Origin: Deltaproteobacteria bacterium
Lineage (GTDB): Bacteria; Desulfobacterota; Desulfobacteria; C00003060
Direction of reading: 5' to 3'
Assembly: GCA_030667105.1 (NCBI GenBank)
Contig: DAOUWN010000001.1
Coordinates: 1-64,000 of the forward strand
DNA: 64,000 bases
Shown: one piece after another, positions 27,576-35,836 of the stretch
Position numbering within the stretch: position 1 is the stretch's first letter
Layout: every line of letters begins with the position of its first letter
Program-made: the position numbers and the translations under genes
The notes under the pieces: generated by a model
What the model was told of the DNA's origin: nothing
Seen by the model: the letters and a program-made list of their open reading frames with translations, nothing else
Databases searched by the model: none

Positions 27576-27953
27576 TTATGGTTTCCGAATGAAATTGAAG
27601 TGCCGTGCCAGTTCCAGGGCATCTTCATCCCTTAAGAACGTCTTGGCGCCATAGCTGCCGTCCTCGATGTCAATACCGAAGAGCTTATAATCCTCATGCC
27701 ATGTAACGCGGCCCACTTTGCCGTCGATCTCCACTATTCGAACTCTGGTTGAGTAGGTGGCGCATTTTGGCTTGTACGTGCGCCCGTTCATCGTGGATTG
27801 CTTGACATACCTTTGGCCGCGCTTTGGGTGGGTTTCGACAAAGAAGTGCATGGAGCATCGTTGTTTGCGGCCCCATGGCCAATCATGCACTGTCAGGGTT
27901 TTTCTTATGGATGGCTTTGGCCTTGGTGATACCGAAGGAGAAGTCTCTGTCAT
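27576..27953 (-). CDS. Small protein, function unknown
   Basis: 125 residues; the ATG at 27953 overlaps the upstream TAA (TAATG). Basic N-terminus with several Trp and His, then a beta-rich segment (TRVRIVEIDGKVGRVTWHED). No family was recognised. Confidence 0.7.
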   Translation of the reverse strand: MTETSPSVSPRPKPSIRKTLTVHDWPWGRKQRCSMHFFVETHPKRGQRYVKQSTMNGRTYKPKCATYSTRVRIVEIDGKVGRVTWHEDYKLFGIDIEDGSYGAKTFLRDEDALELARHFNFIRKP

Positions 27954-28135
27954 TACCCAAGCCCAAAAAGTATACAAGCTATACCAACAATACTTATGCC
28001 AATCCCAAAGAAGCCACCGCTGTTCATATGCTCATCTTCGGCGCCAGCTTTATAAACTATAATTCCAAGTCCAATCATTGCGAAACCAACCACACCGAGA
28101 ATAACAGCACAAGCAGCACATATTATTTCTATCAT
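27953..28135 (-). CDS. Small membrane protein with two TM segments
   Basis: 60 residues from the ATG at 28135 (AAAGGGG site). Segments IICAACAVILGVVGFAMIGL and FFGIGISIVGIACILFGLG are membrane-spanning, joined by a charged loop (AEDEHMNSGG). Phage early regions often carry such peptides; it could be a superinfection or envelope effector. This is inference. Confidence 0.7.
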   Translation of the reverse strand: MIEIICAACAVILGVVGFAMIGLGIIVYKAGAEDEHMNSGGFFGIGISIVGIACILFGLG

Positions 28136-28440
28136 ATTAAACCCCTTTCTGTGAATCGCCACACAGGGGCTTCCACAAAGCCCGTGGGCACCCGCTTGCC
28201 GGTGTCCTCGAAAAGCCCGCTTGCGAGTACATCCGGGATGATTCTCTCGTTTTCGCTCCAACCCTTCACAAAGAATTCCCCGTCCTCCAGGGGTTCTTCG
28301 GGTAAGTTGACTGTAATCGTTGCAATTGGTCCCTGCTTATCAGAAAACAATTGTAGGGCAACACGACCATTCGCGTACGCCCCTTGCACTAAACGGCACG
28401 GCCCCCATTCTTTCAATTCAATGACGTGTCCTGTATCCAT
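28132..28440 (-). CDS. Beta-rich small protein (DUF4313-like)
   Basis: 102 residues with GGGGAGGTG before the ATG at 28440. Segments NGRVALQLFSDKQGPIATIT and VNLPEEPLEDGEFFVKGWSE followed by an ending helix resemble the DUF4313 group found in phages and mobile elements. Role unknown; the family assignment is tentative. Confidence 0.6.
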   Translation of the reverse strand: MDTGHVIELKEWGPCRLVQGAYANGRVALQLFSDKQGPIATITVNLPEEPLEDGEFFVKGWSENERIIPDVLASGLFEDTGKRVPTGFVEAPVWRFTERGLI

Positions 28441-28491
28441 ACTTCACCTCCCCTTTTAGTTCGTGGCCACTTCCGGGACCACATTCTTGGG

Positions 28492-28914
28492 TTATGTATC
28501 CTCGATGTACTGACGCGCCTTGTCCTCGATCTTGTAGAATCTCTTAACCTTGTTTATCTCCTTTTGATCGACTCCATCCCTGGCTACTGCTACATTAGGC
28601 GTACCATCGACATCGGTATTGACCTCTACGTACTCACCTTTATAGCAAGCGAAGGCCATGGGTCCATAGGTGCCTCCAGCGCCATGCATCCCGTAAAACG
28701 TAAGCCCGGCCTTTGCCAGCTTTTCTAACTGTCCATACCATCCGTAATTGGCCTCGCAGATCCTGGCATTGACCTCTGTATTGCTTCCGTCCTCTTCGTC
28801 CCACCACATGCCCTCATCCGGCCCGTACCAAACCGCTTCATCTTTCAGGGCCTCATCGAATTGTGGCAGATCGACCCTGGCACAGTTTATGTTCAACGAA
28901 CAGCTATCTCCCAT
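28492..28914 (-). CDS. Acidic protein, function unknown
   Basis: 140 residues from the ATG at 28914 (GAGGTG site). Rich in Asp/Glu with conserved-looking GPDEGMWWDEEDGS, a helix (ICEANYGWYGQLEKLAKAG) and a beta segment (GEYVEVNTDVDGTPNVAVA). An antirestriction-like acidic mimic is conceivable but unsupported. Confidence 0.65.
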   Translation of the reverse strand: MGDSCSLNINCARVDLPQFDEALKDEAVWYGPDEGMWWDEEDGSNTEVNARICEANYGWYGQLEKLAKAGLTFYGMHGAGGTYGPMAFACYKGEYVEVNTDVDGTPNVAVARDGVDQKEINKVKRFYKIEDKARQYIEDT

Positions 28915-28915
28915 C

Positions 28916-29056
28916 TTATTCACCTCCCTCTCTCTTTATTAGCCCCCTGATGCCCTCTGACGCGCTGATCCCGCGATCCAGGCACTTCTTGCGAAACTTG
29001 ATCCAGTCACCCTTGGGGACGTCCCGGACGTTGATTGTGACTCTCTCTTCCGTCAT
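28916..29056 (-). CDS. 46-residue ribbon-helix-helix-like protein
   Basis: AAAGGAGGTG precedes the ATG at 29056. ERVTINVRDVPKGDWIKFR is strand plus first helix, ISASEGIRGLIKREG the second helix; this is the Arc/MetJ pattern. It may bind the palindromes 220-360 bp upstream. Regulatory role is inferred. Confidence 0.65.
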   Translation of the reverse strand: MTEERVTINVRDVPKGDWIKFRKKCLDRGISASEGIRGLIKREGGE

Positions 29057-29076
29057 TGGCTGTTTCACCTCCTTTG

Positions 29077-29238
29077 TTAATCTTCACCAGTCCATGTGTT
29101 TGTTTTTAATTCCCAATAGGTTTTCCTTCCTTCCTCAGAGTCTACGCGTCCTTGAGTATAGCCTTCTGAGACTAGCCGGGTTATTTCCTCTTGTTCCATC
29201 TCATCTAGGTCTACATTGTTAAACTCTTGCTCTTTCAT
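29077..29238 (-). CDS. 53-residue acidic protein, first gene of the minus operon
   Basis: AAGGAGGTG before the ATG at 29238. Helical and Glu-rich (LDEMEQEEITRLVSEGYTQG). It is transcribed from the palindrome-flanked promoter at 29269-29299. Function unknown. Confidence 0.65.
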   Translation of the reverse strand: MKEQEFNNVDLDEMEQEEITRLVSEGYTQGRVDSEEGRKTYWELKTNTWTGED

Positions 29239-29268
29239 GTTATTCACCTCCTTCCCCGTTTTTGGCTT

Positions 29269-29299
29269 ATTATACCCATAATGATTAGCATTATTGCAA
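29269..29299 (-). promoter_or_regulatory. Promoter overlapped by a palindromic operator
   Basis: Minus-strand TATAAT (29274-29269) is a perfect -10 box; TTGCAA (29299-29294) is a candidate -35 at 19 nt. An inverted repeat ATAATG-N5-CATTAT (29278-29294) lies between the boxes, where a repressor would block RNA polymerase. It likely drives the small-gene operon from 29238 downward. Confidence 0.6.
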
Positions 29300-29418
29300 G
29301 TTGAGCTAAACTCAACTAGAGCCTATTATCCGCAAATATGCCCGTTGCGTAATCCACAACAACTAAGTTTAGAGCTTTTGTCGTTTTTTCGGCCCATAGC
29401 TCCTATATAATATATAGG
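29300..29418. promoter_or_regulatory. Palindrome-rich control region
   Basis: GTTGAG-N5-CTCAAC at 29300-29316 and a perfect CCTATATA-N-TATATAGG at 29402-29418 lie in a 350-bp gene-free stretch between the divergent minus genes (from 29238) and plus genes (from 29589). These are plausible operator sites, and the AT-rich palindrome could also be an origin element. Confidence 0.5.
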
Positions 29419-29453
29419 CCAGGTTGCCGAGCGAAAAAAGGCGCAAAAAGCTG

Positions 29454-29482
29454 TTGACAAATCCACAATATACCAATAATGT
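29454..29482 (+). promoter_or_regulatory. Sigma70-like promoter for the plus-strand cassette
   Basis: TTGACA (29454-29459), a 17-nt spacer and TAATGT (29477-29482), about 107 nt before the ATG at 29589. The perfect -35 box and spacing favour a real promoter. Confidence 0.5.
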
Positions 29483-29588
29483 TTTAGAAAAAGCAGAGAG
29501 GGAGGAGGTGGTTGAAATGCAAATCACGAACCGAGAACTGATTTTGGACATCACAGCGCGTTTCACCATGCGCGAAAGGAGTGTGAAT

Positions 29589-29819
29589 ATGAACATAGGG
29601 ACTGCTACTAGATTCTTGGGTTACGAGCCGATCAGATGGCGACAAGGAACGTCTGCCCTTATGTGTCCCGTGTGCGGGGAGCGGGAGGCCACTCTGAAAG
29701 CGACCATTCATCACGCCAATGGTCAGATACTAAAAATCTGCGTGTGCAACCAGTGTTTGGTAATGGGAGCCGAGGGAATAATCAACGCGAGTTCATACGG
29801 TATCCGATGCGCAGGCTAA
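29589..29819 (+). CDS. Zinc-binding small protein (plus-strand cassette)
   Basis: 76 residues from the ATG at 29589 (AAAGGAG site); an in-frame upstream ATG at 29424 would precede the promoter. CPVCGEREATL and ICVCNQCLVMG supply four Cys. One of the few genes transcribed opposite to the rest, so it may be a separately regulated accessory gene. Function unknown. Confidence 0.65.
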   Translation: MNIGTATRFLGYEPIRWRQGTSALMCPVCGEREATLKATIHHANGQILKICVCNQCLVMGAEGIINASSYGIRCAG

Positions 29820-30019
29820 TCCTGACTGTTTCTCTAGGGGTTGGCATCTTGCTGACCCCTGGTAATATCGAGCCAGCGGATTTACAAGAGATAGACTATT
29901 CAGTGTTTCGATTGCCTGCGGATATTATGCAGGTGAGGTTTGTAGATGAAACCTGGACGTACAGACTCTATGATGACGGAATGGTGAAAAAATATGTGGA
30001 CAGACTGGACAGAAATTAA
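29807..30019 (+). CDS. Small exported or membrane-anchored protein (plus-strand cassette)
   Basis: 70 residues; the ATG at 29807 lies inside the end of the previous gene. A hydrophobic N-terminus (RRLILTVSLGVGILLTPG) resembles a signal anchor; the rest is polar (MQVRFVDETWTYRLYDDGMV). No strong ribosome site is seen. Function unknown. Confidence 0.5.
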   Translation: MRRLILTVSLGVGILLTPGNIEPADLQEIDYSVFRLPADIMQVRFVDETWTYRLYDDGMVKKYVDRLDRN

Positions 30020-30036
30020 AATCGCGACCTTGGTGG

Positions 30037-30411
30037 TTATCCTGCTGTTGATCTTGAGTCGGTGTTGATTTTGCCAGCAACCCACGCCTTAGCCCGTTTC
30101 ATCAGAGACAATCGCATATCAAAAATATCATCAAGCATCTTCCTGAAATTAGGGTTGTGATGTAGGCGAGGTTTCCCGGTGAGATCTGGAATCACGATTG
30201 CTTCCGTTAGGCTTATTCCCCTCCGCTTGATGATAACATAGACTTCATGCAAATACTCAAACTCACGAAAGGCATCATCCTCTAACATGAAACGATTAAA
30301 GTCCTCAACACAATCCAGGCAAAGAAAGACCCAAACACCCTGGAGCATCTCCACAAGCTGGGTCGAACCACCCTGGCACCTAGCGCAACAATCTCCGTTT
30401 CCTCTGTCCAT
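30037..30411 (-). CDS. Zinc-binding protein, function unknown
   Basis: 124 residues from the ATG at 30411 (GGGGGGA site). CCARCQGGS and LCLDCVEDF give a Cys4 zinc site near the N-terminus, followed by helices. It directly follows the RuvC-like gene and converges on the plus-strand cassette with an 18-bp gap. Confidence 0.7.
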   Translation of the reverse strand: MDRGNGDCCARCQGGSTQLVEMLQGVWVFLCLDCVEDFNRFMLEDDAFREFEYLHEVYVIIKRRGISLTEAIVIPDLTGKPRLHHNPNFRKMLDDIFDMRLSLMKRAKAWVAGKINTDSRSTAG

Positions 30412-30415
30412 AACA

Positions 30416-30919
30416 TTATCCCCCCTGTTTCTCAGTGTTGATGGGCTTGCGCGCGCATGTTCGCTGTAGATCGAGAGCCAGCAAGAGCGCAACACATCGT
30501 CCGTCCTTAATCCCACCCCGTGGCCCCGTCAACTCAACCCCAGGAAAGAAGCGACATGCCGTTTGGTAGTATCTTTCCTTCTTCTTCAATTTCTTCGGTG
30601 CGTCTATGATTTTTCTCCACCTAGCAGGCGTGACCAGCTCGAAGGGTATATTATACGCCGCGAGAATCCCCCTCCACATACCATAGTTCCGATTGAGCAA
30701 AGTCGCAGGCACAACCTGCATGTCTCCTTTCTTGTTCTTGAATCGTATAACTCGCGGCTGTTTTTCAATCGCGGCCCTGGGTGAAAGACTGGCCGGCAGC
30801 CCACGTAAAAGCCTTGACATGCCCTGCTCGGTGGAAGGGCAGTCATAGACTTTAACCAGGTTTTCTCCCAGAAAGGCGATGGCACCGTCTTTCCCGGGAT
30901 CTATACCTATACTTAGCAT
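30416..30919 (-). CDS. RuvC-like Holliday-junction resolvase
   Basis: 167 residues. IGIDPGKDGAIAFLG carries the first catalytic Asp of the RNase H fold, AAIEKQPRV the second acidic residue, and IKDGRCVALLLALDL the terminal Asp. Basic LKKKERYYQTA may contact DNA. It probably resolves branched replicative DNA before packaging. Confidence 0.85.
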   Translation of the reverse strand: MLSIGIDPGKDGAIAFLGENLVKVYDCPSTEQGMSRLLRGLPASLSPRAAIEKQPRVIRFKNKKGDMQVVPATLLNRNYGMWRGILAAYNIPFELVTPARWRKIIDAPKKLKKKERYYQTACRFFPGVELTGPRGGIKDGRCVALLLALDLQRTCARKPINTEKQGG

Positions 30920-30946
30920 GCTTTTTACTCCTTCTTTTTGAAAGAT

Positions 30947-31267
30947 TTATTTATCCGGCAACGGCTTTCTTGGTTCGTATGGAATAAACCCGCTGCCCTC
31001 AAGGCCTCCTGTGACCCTCAAAAAATCGACTTCAACCTTTGCCGAATTGATGATGGCCTGGGCCGCGCTGCTGATCGCCTTCGCTCGGTTTAGTTCCATT
31101 GGACTTTGCAGGAACGCTTGGCTTTTTCGTAGGCCGAGGCTGTGTGCCTGACCATATATAGCGGACTCCGATCTATTTAGCTCTTTTGTAAGTTTCCAAG
31201 TAGCCATTTCAGGATAACGCGCGCGCAATATACTCAAATCTTTTTTTGTCCAAGGCTGTCCGTTCAT
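30947..31267 (-). CDS. Helix-turn-helix DNA-binding protein
   Basis: 106 residues. WTKKDLSILRARYPEMATWK and SAIYGQAHSLGLRKS fit a Myb/SANT-like or sigma-factor-type HTH seen in phage regulators. The C-terminal half is a helix plus Pro-rich tail. Target unknown. Confidence 0.65.
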   Translation of the reverse strand: MNGQPWTKKDLSILRARYPEMATWKLTKELNRSESAIYGQAHSLGLRKSQAFLQSPMELNRAKAISSAAQAIINSAKVEVDFLRVTGGLEGSGFIPYEPRKPLPDK

Positions 31268-31296
31268 AGCTCACCTTCACCAAATTGGTTGCTTAC

Positions 31297-31497
31297 TCAT
31301 GGATGTCTTTCAATAATCTTCATTGGTGGTATTTTTGATATTAGGTCACTAAATTCTTTTTCAATGCCTAAATGCTTAGTAAATTCCAATGCTATTTTTG
31401 TTACCTCAATGTTCATCTTTCCTTCACTCTTAAAGTCTTTCCAGAGAATGATTGCTAGAGCTAATTCTTTCTTACCGGCTTCAGATAGCTCTTTCAT
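31297..31497 (-). CDS. Small helical protein
   Basis: 66 residues; the ATG at 31497 overlaps the upstream stop (ATGA). Charged helices (KELSEAGKKELALAIILWKD). No family was recognised. Confidence 0.65.
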   Translation of the reverse strand: MKELSEAGKKELALAIILWKDFKSEGKMNIEVTKIALEFTKHLGIEKEFSDLISKIPPMKIIERHP

Positions 31498-31715
31498 AAT
31501 GGTTCCTTCAAGGCTTGCCGATCTAGTGTTCGTTGCACCTGCTGCATAGCCCAATCAAGTTTTTCACTTTCCATATTGTCAACTACATCGTCGATAAGCA
31601 TTTCTAAATTTCCCTTGGCATACATGCGCTTGAACAAAAGTTGCTGTCCTTCCGTGCATTGGGCTAATCCTTGTTTTAACGTATCCCTGGCAAAACTTTC
31701 TATTTGTTCATTCAT
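31494..31715 (-). CDS. Small helical protein
   Basis: 73 residues, start coupled to the previous stop by ATGA overlap. Contains LKQGLAQCTEGQQLLFKRMY; wholly helical. Function unknown. Confidence 0.65.
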   Translation of the reverse strand: MNEQIESFARDTLKQGLAQCTEGQQLLFKRMYAKGNLEMLIDDVVDNMESEKLDWAMQQVQRTLDRQALKEPL

Positions 31716-31948
31716 TTTGAATCCTCCAGGGCTTGCTTGAGATCCTCATCATATTGTTTCCTTTCAGGTACAGACATTGAAGGCTTCCCAAAAAGAGCAA
31801 TAGCGTTTCCACGACACTGCATTTCTTCGCATCTTTCACGATATTGAACGTGCCCATTATGCCTATGCCATAGATTGTCCATGCAGACTAAGCGTAAGCG
31901 CAGTTTCTCGTTCTCTGCCTCAAGTATATCAACTCTACTCATCCTCAT
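31712..31948 (-). CDS. Small helical protein
   Basis: 78 residues; either the first (31948) or third codon ATG may be the start, each with a purine-rich site (GGGGAG, AGGAG). Leucine-rich first helix (DILEAENEKLRLRLVCMDN). Function unknown. Confidence 0.65.
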   Translation of the reverse strand: MRMSRVDILEAENEKLRLRLVCMDNLWHRHNGHVQYRERCEEMQCRGNAIALFGKPSMSVPERKQYDEDLKQALEDSK

Positions 31949-31976
31949 CTCCTGTCTCCCCTCAGGGCTTGTGTTA

Positions 31977-32453
31977 TTAAAACGGTATCTCCGGTTGCTT
32001 TTCGGTTTTGTTTTCCAACCTCTTTTGTTCCTTCATGGCCCTCCTACCACACCTATCGCACAGATCCGGAGGAACCTCCGTACCTGGATACTTAGGATTA
32101 GATTTCGCATAATGCTTCGCCTGAAACTTCCTTCCGCATTCCTCGCAGGGCTTGATCGTGACCACGACCATATGTTTCTGCATTTCCTTGCCCATCGGCT
32201 CACAAATAACAGCCCAACGTATCTTCCCATCGGGACCAGTACCGTTCTGCATGTACCCATGGAATGCCGCCAGATCAAATAATTCCTTAACTGCCTCTAA
32301 CTCATCAGGGGAAACCTTAGGCTTAGCGCCCCATCGTTCCAGGGCAAAGGACCTTTTCACCGCTGCTGTTATCAAAGCCATTTCATCCTCGTCAAACAGA
32401 TCCCAGGGAGGCGTGGCGTTGCGGATCAGGGGTTTACGGTTGAATATTTTCAC
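31977..32453 (-). CDS. Zinc-binding protein beside the replication gene
   Basis: 158 residues. CEECGRKFQAK and CDRCGRRAMKEQKRL form a treble-clef-like Cys4 site at residues 103-145. The N-terminal part is helical (DEMALITAAVKRSFALERWG). Its start overlaps the replisome-organiser stop by 4 nt, so a replication-linked role is likely but unproven. Confidence 0.7.
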   Translation of the reverse strand: MKIFNRKPLIRNATPPWDLFDEDEMALITAAVKRSFALERWGAKPKVSPDELEAVKELFDLAAFHGYMQNGTGPDGKIRWAVICEPMGKEMQKHMVVVTIKPCEECGRKFQAKHYAKSNPKYPGTEVPPDLCDRCGRRAMKEQKRLENKTEKQPEIPF

Positions 32454-33193
32454 TTGTGACCATCCTCTTTCTTCTTTTTCTTTGCTTGATATTGTTTGAA
32501 GGCTTCGGATTCGACACCCTTAAAATCAGCTCCCTCTTTTTCCATATCTTCAAATACGGCACGCGCTACCCAAGTAAAAACAGCATGATAATCAGACTTG
32601 TATGTATAGCCCTTCGCGCCTTTGCCGTTGTTGAGTTTTTCAATGATCTGTTCCGTTATCCTGTCTCCATATTTTTCGATCAGCTTTCGATGTTCGTCCT
32701 CGGTCAGTGAAACAAACTCGGCATATTTGATTTTTTCATCTTCGATTTTTTCCTTCCCCCCAGACCCCCCTTTTTCTGAATCCCTCTTCTTTGAATCCCT
32801 ATTACTTACACATACTGGACATTTACATTTAATGTCATGCAATGACATGTCATGACATTTAATTACATTTTCAGAACACTCTGGAATTCTTGATTTTTTT
32901 TCGTGCGGATGAGGATTTTGATGTTCTAAAAATGTTGGTATCCATCCATAGTCGTTTCCATCTATTTCGTACCTTAAAATAAAGTTTTTTTGAGCTAAAG
33001 CATCAAGTAATGACATGACATTACATTTATCGTAAGGCAGGATCAGAGCCTTAATTTTTTTCGGTTTCCACTCAAACCGTCCTTCTCGATCAGCAAAACA
33101 CCACAGACCAGCAAATAATATCCGGGCCAAAGGTATAAGATCGGACAACTCATCGTTTTGGAAAAAACCTGGCTTGATATTTCTTGCTCTCAT
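32450..33193 (-). CDS. Replisome organiser / replication initiator
   Basis: 247 residues. Residues 1-95 (IKPGFFQNDELSDLIPLARI, WKPKKIKALILPYDKCNVMS, LLDALAQKNFILRY) match the winged-helix N-terminal domain of phage replication proteins. A Cys/Lys-rich linker leads to a C-terminal helical part (EHRKLIEKYGDRITEQIIEK, YHAVFTWVARAVFED) of the DnaD/helicase-loader type. It is the only replication-initiation gene recognised in the window. Confidence 0.8.
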   Translation of the reverse strand: MRARNIKPGFFQNDELSDLIPLARILFAGLWCFADREGRFEWKPKKIKALILPYDKCNVMSLLDALAQKNFILRYEIDGNDYGWIPTFLEHQNPHPHEKKSRIPECSENVIKCHDMSLHDIKCKCPVCVSNRDSKKRDSEKGGSGGKEKIEDEKIKYAEFVSLTEDEHRKLIEKYGDRITEQIIEKLNNGKGAKGYTYKSDYHAVFTWVARAVFEDMEKEGADFKGVESEAFKQYQAKKKKKEDGHK

Positions 33194-33694
33194 TTAAAAA
33201 TCAATATCCTTAGTCAGAACCGCCTTGCCGTTTCCGTTATGACTGTGCTGCCTGATCACAGTCTCGATCTTAGATATCTTCCCGCTTATCCCCGTGAAAA
33301 CATCTGAGCTCCAGCCCATCCGATCTACGATCTGCTTAACGGCCTTGATCTTGGCAACCCAGACCTCCACTTTTTTCGTGAGGCTCTTGATCTCTGCTTC
33401 CATCGGCTCATATTCCCCTCGGAGAAGCGTGGTCAGCCTGGTCAACTCTTTCTGTAGTTCTTCCCTGGTTACGGGTTGTTCATTTCCCATCTTATTCACC
33501 TCCTTCTCGTTCGGTTTCGTGGGGTCCGGTGGTTCCGGCAACCTTGTATGGACAACCACCTCCTGTTCTCCGTCTCCCGAAGGCATCGGCTGTCCGTTTC
33601 TCCAGGCGTCCAGCCTCACACAACCTTTATAGCACTCTTCTTTTGGCTCATCCACCCGTTCGCAGGACCTGCAGGGGCTCACATCTTCATGCAT
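33194..33694 (-). CDS. Coiled-coil protein with Cys motif; possible internal start
   Basis: 166 residues from 33694 (CRSCERVDEPKEECYKGC near the N-terminus). An in-frame ATG at 33490 has a much stronger site (AAGGAGGTG) and would give a 98-residue coiled-coil protein (MGNEQPVTREELQKELTRL). Both forms may be made. Function unknown. Confidence 0.65.
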   Translation of the reverse strand: MHEDVSPCRSCERVDEPKEECYKGCVRLDAWRNGQPMPSGDGEQEVVVHTRLPEPPDPTKPNEKEVNKMGNEQPVTREELQKELTRLTTLLRGEYEPMEAEIKSLTKKVEVWVAKIKAVKQIVDRMGWSSDVFTGISGKISKIETVIRQHSHNGNGKAVLTKDIDF

Positions 33695-33956
33695 TTCGCC
33701 TTTTCCTTTTTATCCGCGTATGTTGGCCTTTCCACGCCGCCCGCGATCTCTTGAGTTTTTGAATTACCTGGTAAAGATCGAGAACCTGGTCTTTGAGCAT
33801 GGCGTTCAATCGTCTTACGCCCTCTAGGTTTTCAGAAAGCGCATGGTTTTCTTCCACAAGCTCGGAACACTGTGCGGTCTCCAGGTCATGAATGTATGAC
33901 CACAATGGTTCTGGTGCCTGATTGATTTGCTTAATCAGAAGAGCTTTTCTCTTCAT
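33687..33956 (-). CDS. Coiled-coil small protein
   Basis: 89 residues, basic N- and C-termini around a coiled coil (LVEENHALSENLEGVRRLNA). Its stop overlaps the next gene. Function unknown. Confidence 0.65.
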   Translation of the reverse strand: MKRKALLIKQINQAPEPLWSYIHDLETAQCSELVEENHALSENLEGVRRLNAMLKDQVLDLYQVIQKLKRSRAAWKGQHTRIKRKRRNA

Positions 33957-34162
33957 CCTTTTTCACCAACCAGGAGGGGGGGCTTGATTGTTTTCTTTCT
34001 CTCTAACAGCATTCCTTGCCAGCGAAACTTACAAGCAAAGCACTTAATCAGGCCATCCTTGTCAAGTGACCGATACAATTCGTCATGCCCGCATTTCGGG
34101 CACAGGGGCCAGCCGTCGCCTCGGTATTCCTTGAAGGGAGGTTGGTTATCCTGGGTACTCAC
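33953..34162 (-). CDS. Zinc-ribbon protein
   Basis: 69 residues from the GTG at 34162 (GGGA upstream); a TTG at 34210 is less likely. CPKCGHDELYR and CFACKFRWQG form a Cys4 ribbon. The start overlaps the HNH gene end by 17 nt. Function unknown. Confidence 0.6.
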   Translation of the reverse strand: MSTQDNQPPFKEYRGDGWPLCPKCGHDELYRSLDKDGLIKCFACKFRWQGMLLERKKTIKPPLLVGEKG

Positions 34163-34634
34163 TATGTTCCCTGCCGTCGAGCAGACGGCCTGCGGCTTTC
34201 TTGGTGACAAATTGTCCTATATCGTTTTTGTTCATTGTCTGATTATGATGAATATTGTGGCTACTTCTGGTTTTTAATTCCAAATTCTCAAGGCGGTTAT
34301 CTGACTTGTTCTCATTTTTATGGTGAATTAATTCATTTGCTTTAGGAGGTATTTTCCCGGCTGAATACCATACCAAAAGGTGCTCATAGGCGTAACCGTT
34401 TGGATCTGCTAGTGGATGATTTCGCCCCACTCTTATTTTTATATACCCATGGCTACTGATAATTTTATCAGTATTCCAGCGTCCAGCATTCACGCTTTTC
34501 GCATGGTTTTTGTGTTTCCCTCTGCCATCAGCAGGTAATCCTTTGTTAATTCGCTTAATACGTTCTCGGTCTTGCCATCGCTTTTTACGTTCTTTCGCCT
34601 TTTCCTTGGCGACAACGGGATCTTTATATGGCAT
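34146..34634 (-). CDS. HNH endonuclease
   Basis: 162 residues with GGGAG before the ATG at 34634. A basic N-terminus (KEKAKERKKRWQDRERIKRI) is followed by GYIKIRVGRNHPLADPNGYA, YEHLLVWYSAGKIPP and ELIHHKNENKSDNRLENLEL, the HNH_3 signature. Free-standing homing endonuclease inserted beside the DUF5131 gene. Confidence 0.88.
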   Translation of the reverse strand: MPYKDPVVAKEKAKERKKRWQDRERIKRINKGLPADGRGKHKNHAKSVNAGRWNTDKIISSHGYIKIRVGRNHPLADPNGYAYEHLLVWYSAGKIPPKANELIHHKNENKSDNRLENLELKTRSSHNIHHNQTMNKNDIGQFVTKKAAGRLLDGREHSEYPG

Positions 34635-35550
34635 CTGGATACTCCCTTATCATTAAATCGTTTGGTATTGCGTGACGTTCTTTTGTGGTTTTGCCTGACA
34701 TTTGTTTCATAAACCAAGGCACACCCGCGTCAACGCACTGGTCCCTGTCTTGTCTGAAGTAATCCGGGTGGGATGGCCTTGCACGAGGACCGGATTCTCC
34801 CCCGGACACAAGCCATGCTCTATTTCCAAGGGCAAGAAATTCAGGAGGATAGACTATTGGCCCAAGGGCGGGCTCATGGGATATCCAGTAAACCGCTGCG
34901 GGAATCTGCAATAGGGTTTCGATGCGGTCCTTGTGGTCATCGTTCTCGACCGTAACGCCAAGCCAGAGGTTGGGTAATGGCCATGGCCAAGCAGTGGCAT
35001 CGCCTATAGATGTACTTGGTTTTTTCCCATGGTAATAACAGCGCATTTTTTCCCAAGCCCGATTAGACGAGATGCGCTCATCTGTGGTGGACAGATATCC
35101 AAATTCTCCATGGATATAACCACGAGAATTGTTTCGTATTGATTGAAAATATTCCAACATTCGGTCGGGCCGTTTAGTTAGGATCAAAAAAGTGTGTTGA
35201 AAACCGTACATCATCGTAGCAAAAACCTGGTCTATAAACTCAGACGGCACATCCTCATGAAACAGATCCCCCATGCTCACCACAAAGATCCTGCGAGGTT
35301 TTTTCCAGCGAAGGGGCTTTTCTAATTCTTTAGGATTAAACCGCACCTCCCCGGTCCACTGTGGATGACCATTACGCATCACTGCCAGGCCTTTATAGTT
35401 CGGGTGATGCTTTAACCTGGTGGCTGCCAGCCTTGCGGCATAGCAGTTGTCACATCCAGGGGAACCTGCATGGCTACATCCAGTCATTGCGTTCCAGGTT
35501 TCCCCCGGTGTTTTGTCGTCGGCTCGTACCCATTCAATCTTTGTTGGCAT
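34624..35550 (-). CDS. DUF5131 / phage Gp37-Gp68 family protein
   Basis: 308 residues. IEWVRADDKTPGETWNAMTG, then CSHAGSPGCDNCYAARLA (Cys cluster), FVVSMGDLFHEDVPSEFID, ILTKRPDRMLEYF and WISHEPALGPI are hallmark blocks of the family, which has a radical-SAM-like barrel and Cys ligands. The biochemical role is not established. It is frequent in phages and may act in nucleotide or DNA modification (speculative). Confidence 0.85.
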   Translation of the reverse strand: MPTKIEWVRADDKTPGETWNAMTGCSHAGSPGCDNCYAARLAATRLKHHPNYKGLAVMRNGHPQWTGEVRFNPKELEKPLRWKKPRRIFVVSMGDLFHEDVPSEFIDQVFATMMYGFQHTFLILTKRPDRMLEYFQSIRNNSRGYIHGEFGYLSTTDERISSNRAWEKMRCYYHGKKPSTSIGDATAWPWPLPNLWLGVTVENDDHKDRIETLLQIPAAVYWISHEPALGPIVYPPEFLALGNRAWLVSGGESGPRARPSHPDYFRQDRDQCVDAGVPWFMKQMSGKTTKERHAIPNDLMIREYPDAI

Positions 35551-35551
35551 C

Positions 35552-35836
35552 TTAAAACTCCACCTTCCCTTTCGGTATCTTCTTCAACACCTGATCTACG
35601 ACTTTCTTCAGTTCATTCCATGTGCTTCGTGCCAGTTTGTGCTGCTGCAACTGAGTCTTCGCCGGATTCGTCAAGTCTATCGAGGGCAGCGTGATCATGT
35701 TCTTGTATTTGGTTTTGTTGGTCTTGCCTTTTTTGTTGCGGAGGATCCGCACAACCTTGACGCACAGATAGGTCTTGTTCTCCCATCGATCCCAGGTGAT
35801 CTCGTAATATTCAAGTTGGGATTTTTTGATCTTCAC
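35552..35836 (-). CDS. Basic small protein
   Basis: 94 residues, beta-hairpin-like N-terminus (LEYYEITWDRWENKTYLCVK) and a helical C-terminus (STWNELKKVVDQVLKKIPKG). It follows the next ORF with a 4-nt overlap. Function unknown. Confidence 0.65.
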   Translation of the reverse strand: MKIKKSQLEYYEITWDRWENKTYLCVKVVRILRNKKGKTNKTKYKNMITLPSIDLTNPAKTQLQQHKLARSTWNELKKVVDQVLKKIPKGKVEF

